64,000 nucleotides of DNA from Aplectana chamaeleonis (taxonomy: Eukaryota > Nematoda > Chromadorea > Rhabditida > Cosmocercidae): the NCBI GenBank assembly GCA_029168955.1, contig JAPDOI010000384.1, forward strand, positions 62,001 through 126,000, given 5' to 3'. The notes under the pieces were generated by a model that worked only from the letters and a program-made list of their open reading frames with translations, ran no database searches and was not told where the DNA came from. The first letter of the stretch is position 1. Each line of letters begins with the position of its first letter. Of this stretch, positions 21,110 through 30,244 are shown piece by piece. The position numbers and the translations under genes are program-made.

Positions 21110-21240
21110 ATCCCGGGATCATACTTCCAGCGACGAGCGACGCGACGCAATGGTTACCATCCATATAGACCGAAAATCGATATACCTGATGTGCACTGTC
21201 GCCGTCGCTGGTCTCGGGAAGTATGATCCCGGCCTAACCC
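21110..21240. mobile_element. Short palindromic element, family C, copy 1
   Basis: Arms GGGATCATACTTCC (21113) and GGAAGTATGATCCCGG (21219), with a centre containing CGAAAATCGATAT. A second copy at 55812-55930 has CATACTTCCCGCGACAGCG and the same centre in the other orientation. Confidence 0.65.
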
Positions 21241-21251
21241 TACCAAAGAGC

Positions 21252-22307
21252 AAATTAGCAACTCTGAGAGTTTTGACCGAGGTATGGCCGCGAAATAGCC
21301 CCGAAATGCCTGCTTGCCACGCGATAGCCGCCAAATAATGCTCGCCGCGAAAGAGCCGGCTGGGTCTTGGCTACTTTTGGTTGCTTCATTCTGGGCGAAT
21401 TCTCGTCCATCATATGAAAAGCCCCGAAATGGCCGAGAAATAGCCCACCACAAGCAGCTGCGGAGCCTGGTGGGCTATTTCTCGGCCACAAAACTCTCAG
21501 AGAAGTTTCAACGAGATGTGGAATTTCGGCAATTTTTTTGAACTACATACACATAATTTCTTCCAGAAAAGTCATACTCAACTCTAAAAAATATATTGGA
21601 CTCTTCATCTAAAACTGGTTTCAGGGAATGCACATTTCTGTTGAGATATATCTGAACGGTTTTTTCTAAGCAAGACATTCCGAACAGGGATATGCAAGAA
21701 ATTTTCCAAAACGAGAAAGCAAAATAGAGATTCTCATTCCGATACAAAATTTGTTGAGGCCAATAGACCATTTGGAGATCATCCATTTTTCGAATGTTTT
21801 TTTCGTATTGATTTTTCGAAGAACCGAAAAAAACTAAACATTATAAAAATGCATTTTTGTTACGTAGCATAGTGTAGTATAGCAGAGCACTCTACAAAAT
21901 TTTTGGTCGATAAATTTTTCGAGTTTTGGTTCTAAATTTTTTTCGCACATGCCTGATTCCGAAGATGTAGGCTAGGGAAGGATAAGTGACGCAATGACGT
22001 GAAATGGAGAATAAGAGAGTTGAAAATGGCCCGATTGTGCCAGAAAGAAAGGAAAAAACCTTTTTATATTGGCCTTGTTAGCTAATATGTAAAAGGTTTT
22101 CACAGGAATATAAATTACAGTTAATAGAAAATAGCCACAACAGAGAAATTCAGATGTTTTACCACGTTCAGCACAGAGTGAACATGTTTTGACAGGTTAA
22201 AACCAGATTTTTCAATGTGTCAAAGTGTTAACATAAACGTGTATTCTTCTGCGGCTGCTTTTTAAAGACCAGAACTTATCATTCTAAGGGGTTTTTGAAC
22301 GGCTTCT
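21252..22307. repeat. 1.05-kb direct duplication, copy 1
   Basis: Nearly identical to 25728-26793 over its full length, with small indels. Its first 240 bases are a foldback (CTCTGAGAGTTTTG ... AAACTCTCAGAG) with many AAATAGCC/CTATTTC words, related to the SL-like MITEs at 43089 and 60671 but without their SL-like centre. The rest is AT-rich. Short frames show no domain. Confidence 0.8.
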
Positions 22308-23300
22308 CAGAACTATTTGAACAATTTGAGAACTACATGAAGCACCGCGAGCAATCGAAAAACAATACATCTTCGCGTGAACAACGTTCGGTTCAAATAC
22401 TTAATTCGAACGTTAGTTGTTGGTGGTTGCAACGGCGCGCGGACAATTAACGTGCGACGAAAATCGAAAAAGTGCCGCGGATGAGGGCACGAACAAGTAA
22501 TCGGCAATAAATTTTGGGAACGGACATATTCCGAACTACATTGGAATCCGCGAAAAAACATTGAACAAATTACGCTGGGCATTAAATCGGCCTGATGTAC
22601 GGATCACTTGCAAACAGCATATTGAACAACTGTTCCCCAAACTTAGGAACGCACTTGTTACGAACAACAAGGCGGATTAGTTGAGCCCCAGCTTGCATAA
22701 ATCGATAGCGCGATGGTGATGATGCCTCCGCTGCCGCATTTTCGTCACGTTTTCTAGTTTTGCTTTCTATCTCCACTGTCTCAAGTGTTCTGCCTTATTC
22801 TCCTGGCTCTCATTCCACTTATACCCCCACTTCGCATGTATATTTCATTGCATTTCGGCCAGTTGGAAATCCTTGTCAATGATTTATCAGAATCGTTTAT
22901 CTGAATAGTCTGCAATCATTAGTAATCACTTCCCGCCGAATAATATTGCTGTCCAATTGACAATACTGCTAACCGCTGTGTGATTTCGCTGTTACTTTTG
23001 ATTAGCGTGATATAGATTTTCCCACACTTTCTCGCTGTTCCTGCACTCGCACAGCACAAGCGCGCGAAGGAAAGAGTAATTTTGGCTCCGGAAAATAGGA
23101 TGTACGATATCTGCATCAAGGCTGACTGGAACCCTGACAGGATCTACTCCGACGCAAATAACATGATTCATCACGAAAGTGCAAATCCTGCGTCTCCAGA
23201 AATGCTTTTATATTTTGCGCAGGGGGCTAGTTGGCAATATCGATCACTCCCCATATGCCACTCAGCCAATCGCATGGAAACTGCCTTCTTATTGCACGAA
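22308..23300. other. No recognisable gene
   Basis: A run of open frames (22313-22582, 22582-22776 and 23082-23441) lacks consistent splice sites and recognisable domains. I cannot exclude exons of the gene whose possible last exon lies at 23903. Confidence 0.3.
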
Positions 23301-23304
23301 CAGT

Positions 23305-23790
23305 CCATGATTCTGTCCTGGCAGTTGGCCAGACCACCCGGTCACCTCGCTCCTAATAGGGGTTGGCGAAGCTTATGCATAAGTCAGTCTGAACTTGGTC
23401 TGATGGCACGCGGTGAACCTCACGTGCTGTTCATCTGTTAAACATTCCTGAACCACTTTGCATTTTTACCGGGTATAGCATACCCGAAGAGCCACTTCAC
23501 ATTGTTGGTGCATCGGTGGTTCAGTGGTAGAATGTTCGCCTGCCACGCGGGCGGCCTGATTCTGTTTCCCGACCAATGCACCAAAAATGTGGTGAGGCTC
23601 GTCGGTTGCGTTATGCTAAAAATGTAAGATGGTTCAGGAATGTTTATTAAGACAGATAAGCAGCACGGGACGCTGCGGTGTTACACCAGACCAGGTTCAG
23701 ACTGACTCATACGCAAGCCAAGCCTTCTCCTGTGGGCGAGTCGACCGGGTGGCCCTGGCCAACTGCCAGGACAATTCTCGCTGAATCCTA
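23305..23790. repeat. Palindrome enclosing a tRNA-like sequence
   Basis: Left pieces GTCCTGGCAGTTGGCC, GTCAGTCTGAAC and ACATTCCTGAACC recur inverted at 23757 (GGCCAACTGCCAGGAC), 23695 (GTTCAGACTGAC) and 23630 (GGTTCAGGAATGT). The tRNA-like sequence sits in the loop. Confidence 0.7.
23510..23580 (+). pseudogene. tRNA-Gly(GCC) pseudogene
   Basis: The first 48 bases match eukaryotic tRNA-Gly(GCC) closely: GCATCGGTGGTTCAGTGGTA, then the anticodon arm GCCTGCCACGCGGGC with anticodon GCC. The acceptor stem has one mismatch. The T arm is degraded, so the B box GGTTCGATTCC is absent and the stem does not pair. A CCA follows the final A. That may be chance, or it may mark retroposition of a mature tRNA. 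No intron. Very unlikely to be functional. Confidence 0.8.
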
Positions 23791-23902
23791 TGTTTCCAGA
23801 AACACGTTCTCCAACCTCTTGAGGCTTCTTCGTCGTCCCAAACTATGATTCCGCTAAGCTATGATTTCGCTATTACATGCCTTATTGATTGTTGCTTTTC
23901 AG

Positions 23903-24071
23903 GATAAACCTTAGACGTCGGATTCGTAAAAAACAGCGACGAGCCTTTGAGGAGCGGCCTAAGCAGCCTACTGATGGCCATGAAGATTCTGTCAAGGAGG
24001 ATGATGTTGACGAAGCGGAGATGAATGAGACAACGAAGGCCAACTATGTCTTGACGGGAACGACAACATGA
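23903..24071 (+). CDS. Possible terminal exon of a Lys/Arg-rich family gene
   Basis: The exon follows TTGCTTTTCAG and enters in phase 2. It encodes INLRRRIRKKQRRAFEERPK, then an acidic stretch (EDSVKEDDVDEAEMNETTKA) and ends LTGTTT-stop. The phase-2 entry, the basic opening and the position just before the tandem family suggest a relative of the last exons at 36412, 39658, 53750 and 61185. It lacks the SDTLKGV motif; EDSVKEDDVDEA may be its diverged equivalent. Upstream exons were not found. Confidence 0.4.
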
Positions 24072-24967
24072 GGTGAGGAACACAGGCCATTTTCAGTAGT
24101 TCAAGAGCTCTTCATCGAAAACTATGTGTGTCACATGTTTCGTTTAATTAAATTCTTTAATTTGTATGGGAATGAATTGATTCAGGCCCTGTGAAGTGGA
24201 ATTTGACGACATGGGGAGCGGCGAACCGACGTCATCTTTGCATGGTACAGCGCCCGAGGAGGGACGATGTTGAGCTCTGCCACCGCGCAGCAATGGTCTC
24301 AGGAATACCTCTGTCGTGCTGACCTCTTATGAACGGATGTCAATTCATGTTTCTGGATCTTTGGATCCACCTTTTTCGGTTCCGCTCTGTATCATATTAG
24401 GATGAAGTTGTTGAATAAATTTGTTATGACATTTTTGTATGAGCATGAGAGATTATTGTGAATGTCGTTCAGAGAGTACGGTGGACGACACTTTGATAGT
24501 TGTTCATGGCATAATGGATATATTTCTCCCCACTTACACATTAGAGACTTCACGGCTTTCGAATTTTCTTTTCAAATTGTCTGATGGAGTTGTGGACAAT
24601 TTCAAAAGAAGATTTGTAAACCCTGGCGCTGGTTATGTGTAAATGGGGGGACATATGTCTATCACGCCATCAACAACTATCAAACTTGGTATGAACAATT
24701 TTAAAACGACATGTGGAAACCACGGCGTTAATTGTTTGTGAGGTAGTGGGAAAATAGTCCGTGAACGTCACGAATATGTTTCAGACAAGGTTGTGAACAT
24801 TTACAAGACAACCATCTGATTAGTTGTTAGTTCCTACCGGTACGGACAATTTGTCACCTAGTCCAGCGCGACATTAGACCTGCCTTAGCACTAGCTACAA
24901 ACATTTAACTTAGACAATTCGTAACTTGTTCAATAATTGGGGAACAAATTGTTCAAAAAGTTCTGAG
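24072..24967. other. Probable 3' flank; no gene recognised
   Basis: AT-rich sequence following the 23903-24071 exon. AATAAA at 24414 could serve as a poly(A) signal for it. One plus-strand frame (24439-24642) has no domain or splice context. Confidence 0.3.
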
Positions 24968-25209
24968 TTTACGTGAAGAGAAAAGGAACAATCACGAATA
25001 CTAAGCACGAATGAGCGACAACGAACGCATATTGCACACGCATTGAATGCGGCGAGGGTCATTGTGCTGTGTGCTGGCCAGATCGATAGACACACTCGCC
25101 CTCAGCGTCTCCAGCCGCAGCACGTGCCCTTGTTTTCGCACACCCCATCTAATCGTCGAGCAGTAAACAGAATGCGGCAACTGGTTAACCACCTTCATTG
25201 ATCGCTCAT
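24968..25209. repeat. Duplicated segment, copy 1, carrying a MITE at its end
   Basis: Almost identical to 26794-27033. Contains GCACGTGCCCTTGTTTTCGC and ATCGATAGACACACTCGCCC. A family B MITE is inserted at its right end, whereas copy 2 preserves the empty site. Confidence 0.8.
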
Positions 25210-25210
25210 A

Positions 25211-25355
25211 ACGTCATCACGGATCGTGAAGAGACTTCGCATTCAATGTTGAAGGTTGGCGCAAACTCGGTGCCATATGCTGTAACATAGGAGCACCGAG
25301 TTTGCGCCAACCTTCAACAGTGAACACGAAGTCTCTTCACGATCCATGCCGATGT
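25211..25355. mobile_element. 145-bp hairpin MITE, family B, copy 2
   Basis: TA on both sides. Ends ACGTCATCACGGATCG and ACATCGGCATGGATCG; hairpin core GAAGGTTGGCGCAAACTCGG and complement. The sister segment near 27030 reads CTCATATGCTCC, exactly the sequence expected before insertion with one TA. Confidence 0.9.
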
Positions 25356-25727
25356 TATGCTCCAATGTACGAATGTGGGTAAGTCTTCCTCAACCTGGTG
25401 TTGGGGCACGCTACACCCTCAGAGATGCATTTTTATATTTTCATACTCATAAAAAGCTCGGGTGCCTTCGAAACCGCTTGCATAAGAAGCGACATAGGCC
25501 GAAACTAGGGATGTACGGAAGAAGTTTCAAACGGAAATGGAAAACAGACCTGGAGGAAGGGCGCAATCGCCTTTCGCTTGTTTTTTTTTTGAATTTTCCA
25601 AAAAATGGGCAAGGCAAACGGAAAACGGATGAGTAACTTGGCCGGTAGACTTAAACGGAAACACAATATTTTTGCACATTTCTGGTCAGGGAAAATCTTT
25701 GAAAAAAAAATGAAAGAAAAACATTCC

Positions 25728-26793
25728 AGGGATGGCCGCGAAATAGCCCCGAAATGCCTGGGAACCGCCTGCTTGCCACGCAATAGCCGCCAAATAATGC
25801 TCGCCGCGAAATAGCCGGCTGGGTCTTGGCTACTTTTGGTTGCTTCTCGTTATTTCTCGGTTTATTCTCGTCTAATTCTCGGCGGATCCTCGTCCATCAT
25901 ATGAAAAGCCGCGAAATGGGCGAGAAATAGCCCCCCACAAGCAGCTGCGGAGCCTGGTGGGCTATTTCTCGGCCAAAACTCTCAGGGAAGTTTCAACGAG
26001 ATATGGAATTTCGGCAATTTTTTTTGAACTACATACACATAATTTCTTCCAGAAAAATCATAGTCATCTCTTAAAAAAATAGATTGTACTCTTCATCTAA
26101 AACTGGTTCAGGGAATGTACATTTCTGTTGAGATATATCTGAACAGTTTTTTCTAAGTAAGACATTCCGAACAGGGATGTGCGAGAAATTTTCCAAAACG
26201 AGAAAGCAAAATAGAGATTCTCATTCCGATACAAAATTTTCTGAGGCCAATAGACCATTTGGAGATCATCCATTTTTCGAATGTTTTTTTCGTATTGATT
26301 TTTCGAAAAACCAAAAAAAAATAAACATTATAAAAATGCATTTTTGTTACGTAGCACAGTGTAGTATAGCGAAGCACTCTACAAAACTTTTGGCCGATAA
26401 ATTTTTCGAGTTTTGGTTCTAAATTTTTTTTTGCACATGCCTGATTCCGAAGATGTAGGCTAGGGAAGGATAGGTGACGCAATGACGTGAAATGGAGAAT
26501 AAGAGAGTTGAAAATGGCCCGATTCTGCCAGAAAGAAAGGAAAAAACCTTTTTATATTGGCCTTGTTAGCTAATATGTAAAAGGTTTTCACAGGAATATA
26601 AATTACAGTTAATAGAAAATAGCCACAACAGAGAAATTCAGATGTTTTACCACGTTCAGCACAGAGTGAACATGTTTTGACAGGTTAAAATCAGATTTTT
26701 CAACGTGTCAAAGTGTTAACATAAACGTGTATTCTTCTGGGGCTGTTTTCTAAAGACCAGAACTTATCATTCTAAGGGGTTTTTGAACGGCTT
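25728..26793. repeat. 1.05-kb direct duplication, copy 2
   Basis: Collinear with 21252-22307. It is followed directly by the second duplicated segment at 26794, whereas the first copy has unrelated sequence there, so the two duplications have different ends. Confidence 0.8.
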
Positions 26794-27033
26794 TACGTGA
26801 AGGGAAAAGGAACAATCACGAATACTAAGCACGAATGAGCGACAACGAACGCATATTGCACACGCATTGAATGCGGCGAGGGTCATTGTGCTGTGTGCTG
26901 GCCAGATCGATAGACACACTCGCCCTCAGCGTCTCCAGCCGCAGCACGTGCCCTTGTTTTCGCACACCCCATCTAATCGTCGAGCAGTAAACAGAGTGGG
27001 GCAGCTGGTTAACAACCTTCAGCGATTGCTCAT
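26794..27033. repeat. Duplicated segment, copy 2, with MITE-free empty site
   Basis: Matches 24968-25209; its right end continues as TCATATGCTCCAATGTA, the pre-insertion form of the site that in copy 1 holds the family B MITE. Confidence 0.8.
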
Positions 27034-27685
27034 ATGCTCCAATGTAAGAGAGTAAAAGTCAGGACTGGGCACCCGACACATCTGAATATGCACCCCCGTC
27101 AACTCGTGGCCCTTTGGAGAAACTGAACCAGCTGCTTTCTGACTATTTAGGATCAGTTGCCGTGAATCCAACCCTCCTGATACACAAATGTGCGAAAAAA
27201 AGTGCACAAACGGGGGGAAGGTTTTAGTCGAATATTATCCAAAAAATAGTTTAATCTAGAGATTTTAGCCCGAATTTATCCTTAAAAATTCCGCTCAGAG
27301 AACTTTTCATGCCAAATTTGCGCAAAAAGTTGTTTAGGCCAGGCAAATTCTATGCTTAGGTTATAGCCTAGCTTCCTCGTTTTGAACCGGTCGAAGTAGG
27401 GCTTATCGGGCTCATCATGCCAAAATCTCCTAATCCCTCTGCTTACTCAGTCCGGACTCATCCGAGCAAGCTAGGCTTTATGCGAGCGGAGATGAGAACA
27501 ATTTTGGCCTATAGTAGAATATTGCCCCTTTGCCTTATAATAAGGAGAAAATTGCAGAGTAACGAGGAAGAAGATAATATGTTTTTAAATTAAATGATAG
27601 GTCAGAATTAATTAGGCGCTCAATAAGTGGACATCTTGAAAAAACTTTAAAAAATCTTTAGTACAGGCTCAACTCTGGAAGCTTA
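27034..27685. other. No recognisable gene
   Basis: AT-rich with scattered TTTAG/AAAATC words. I see no exon, RNA gene or defined repeat. Confidence 0.35.
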
Positions 27686-28075
27686 TATGAGGCCGTCCAC
27701 ATAAGAATCGAGATAGATTAGTACACAAATTTTTTTTCTTGCTGTTTTTATAATTTATATCGCTAGAGCAACCCAAAAAACCCAGGTGCTCACTTCTAAA
27801 ATTTGCTGAAAACTTTTTAAAAAATTGTTATAAAATTCCAGCGTTGGGCATTTTTCAAACATTCCTTCGCATGGTTCCTTAATGTAAACGAATTCTTCTG
27901 ATGAAAAAAAAATTTATAGGAAATAATCAGCTAAGGGAAAATCGATTGGCTTTATCAGAATTTTAAAAATCGCCCCCTTTGGAAAAAAATATTTTTTTAT
28001 GTTCTGCGAGCACAGATCCTGCAGATAGAGACTATGCTCAGAAGACAAAAGAATGTCAGCCCCTTGTAGTCAGTT

Positions 28076-28353
28076 ATACTCTGTTTATCTTGAATTGCAC
28101 TAAACACGGTCCGCCAATAGTCCTCTGATTGGCCCGCTAGTACCGTAGTGTACGTCCACGACGCGTTCTCGGCAGACCCGGGTGTGCACCCGGTGTGCAG
28201 AGCGATCGAATCGTCAATGCCGTCACTCGGCCATCCACCCTGCCACCCGGGTCTGCCGAGAACGCGTCGTGGATGTACACTACGGCACTAGGGGGCCAAT
28301 TAGAGGACTATTGGCGGACCGTGTTTTGTGCAATTCAAGATAAACAGAGTATA
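28076..28353. mobile_element. Inner palindromic element with ACTCTGTTTATCTTG ends
   Basis: Arms ACTCTGTTTATCTTGAATTG, CGGTCCGCCAATAGTCCTC and CGCGTTCTCGGCAGACCCGG are each repeated inverted. TA or AT lies at both outer edges. It occupies the centre of the larger foldback 27686-29895. Confidence 0.7.
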
Positions 28354-28843
28354 CAACTGTAGCCATTTTGCGCGCGAGATAAAGTGCATGAGCGGTCTCT
28401 AGCACGAGGGTTTTTCGCCTGCGAGCGTCAATCGATCAAAAAAAATGAGGTCGTTCGTCTCTTTCGATTTTTTGATTATATATATTTTATATGAACCAAA
28501 AAGACAACGACGCATCATTTTGAGCATAGTCTCTGTCTGCAGGATCTGTGCTCAAAGAAAGTAAAAAAAATAATCTTTTTCACAGGGGCGATTTTTAAAA
28601 TTCTGATAACGCCAATCGATTATCCATAGTTGATTATGTCTTCTGAAAATTTTTTATCAGAAGAATTCGTTTACAATAGGGATCTATGCAAAGGAATGTT
28701 CAGAAAATGCCCAATTCTGGAATTTTATACCAATTTTCAAAAAAGTTTTCAGAAAATTTTTGAAGGGAGCACCTGGTTTTCTTTGACTGCCCTAGCTATA
28801 TAAAATATTAAAACGACAAGGAAAAATTCGGTGTACCAATCTA

Positions 28844-29863
28844 CCAGGTTGTCCAATAATTCTTGTCCGGAAATTTTACCATTTTTAATTTCTTTCAACT
28901 TTATTGAAAAACAAGTCTAATCAACAATATGATCACCACAGTTATCCACAACAGTGGCCCATCGATTGGGCAGGTCGCCGATGCCCTTCGCCCAGAACTC
29001 CGGGGGCTGCGACTCGAAGAAGTCCGCGATGTCGGATTCGAGGTTGTCGTAATTGGTGAATTTTCTTCCGGCCAAATGGTGCTTCAGCGGTCGGAACAAG
29101 TGGTAGTCGGAGGGGGCGAGGTCCGGGGAATACGGCGGTTGGGCAACCGTCTCCCAGCCGAGCGTCGCCAACTTCTGCTGGGTCTCCTTCGCCACGTGGG
29201 GGCGCGCGTTGTCGTGCAGCAGGTGGACCGAGGCTCGTCGAGGACGCTTTTCTCGGATGGCGGCGGCCAGTTTCTCGAGCTGATCGGTGTAGATGGAGGC
29301 GGTGACCGTCCTGCCTTGCGGGAGCACCTCGAAGTACAGCATGCCCTTGGTGTCCAACGGGCCAGAACTTTGTGGTAGTCGAGTAAGTTGAGTCGATTGT
29401 GGATGGTGGACTTGCTGCAGCCGAGCGTCGTCGCCAGTTCACGGGTGGTGGCTTCCGGCTTCTCCTTGATACAGCGACGGACTTCGTCATCATCCACCGT
29501 AGAAGGCCTCCCGCTGTGCTCCCTGTCCTCGAGGCTCGTGTCGCCGCTCTCGAAACGATTGAACCAGCGGCTGACTGTGCGTTGGGACACTGCATCCTCC
29601 TTGCACGCTCTGCAGATGTTGGCGACCGCGGCGCCCGTGTCTCTACCCAGCAGCCACTCGTAGTACACGAACGTACGAATTCGACCTTGGTCCATTTTAG
29701 CTTGTACTGGTAGCTAGACGCGGCGACTGCGCCTTATATACCCCTAGCGTAGAACTTTGAAGAACCTTTTAGAAGGTTCTTACACTTGCCTGATATTATA
29801 ACACTTCTAAGGAAAATTATAGAATTTTGAAATTTTTCCGACAGGAATTATTGGACGGCCTGG
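28844..29863 (-). mobile_element. mariner-family transposon, 1,020 bp, internally deleted
   Basis: Terminal repeats begin CCAGGTTGTCCAATAATTC and CCAGGCCGTCCAATAATTC, flanked by TA on each side. The encoded transposase (minus strand) is GC-rich at third positions, unlike the AT-rich surroundings. An internal deletion removes the middle of the transposase gene, so the copy is non-autonomous. Confidence 0.9.
28917..29695 (-). pseudogene. mariner transposase with central deletion and frameshift
   Basis: The start is MDQGRIRTFVYYEWLLGRDT at 29695. The N-terminal part contains the paired helix-turn-helix regions (AVSQRTVSRWFNRFESGDTS and ATTLGCSKSTIHNRLN) and reads through HKVLARW. It then jumps to another frame at about 29357 (DTKGMLYFEVLPQGRTV) and continues through VHLLHDNARPHVAK and YSPDLAPSDYHLF to the stop at 28917. 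The second and third catalytic aspartates of the DD34D triad are recognisable. The segment with the first aspartate, normally about 100 residues between these parts, is missing. The family is about 345 residues long; about 260 remain. Confidence 0.9.
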
Positions 29864-30244
29864 TATCTCGACTCTTACGTGGACAGCCTCGTATATAATT
29901 TGTTTAATTTTTTTTTGAAACTCTCAAAATCGGCACTCAGATTGTTTTGTAAGCTCTATTGATGTCAAAAGAAAAAATCGCATCTTTCCCGGTGTGTTTT
30001 GACTATGAACTGCCAGGATTCCAACTTCCAAACTTCGTTTTAGAACAGTATTAGGCCCTGCAACTTTGGGTTTTGGATTTCCGTGAACCGCCCCAAAATG
30101 CGAAAAAACTCGTCACTACGCATTACTATCGATGCACCAGAATCTGTGGAGAGCGGTTTTGAAATGAAATTTCCCAAATCCTTTTGACTTCAAGGAGGAC
30201 AAATAGAAAGAACCATTGAGAAAACGATTACGTTATACTTTTAG

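Larger units (their letters stand above)
27686..29895. mobile_element. Large AT-rich foldback, interrupted by mariner
   Basis: The left arm starts TATGAGGCCGTCCACATAAG and the right arm ends with the complement of TACGAGGCTGTCCACGTAAG. Arms of about 390 bp match over many blocks (CGAATTCTTCTGAT, AATCGCCCC and others). An inner GC-rich palindrome occupies 28076-28353. A mariner element is inserted in the right arm at 28844; the left arm still shows the empty site (CGAGATAGATT at about 27710). Without mariner the element is about 1.19 kb. Confidence 0.75.

Noticed and set aside
23082..23441. 119-codon plus-strand frame before the tRNA-like sequence
   Set aside because: It runs into the arm of a palindrome and has no recognisable domain; kept only as unassigned sequence.
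28929..29713. Plus-strand open frames opposite the mariner
   Set aside because: Shadows of the GC-rich transposase gene on the minus strand.
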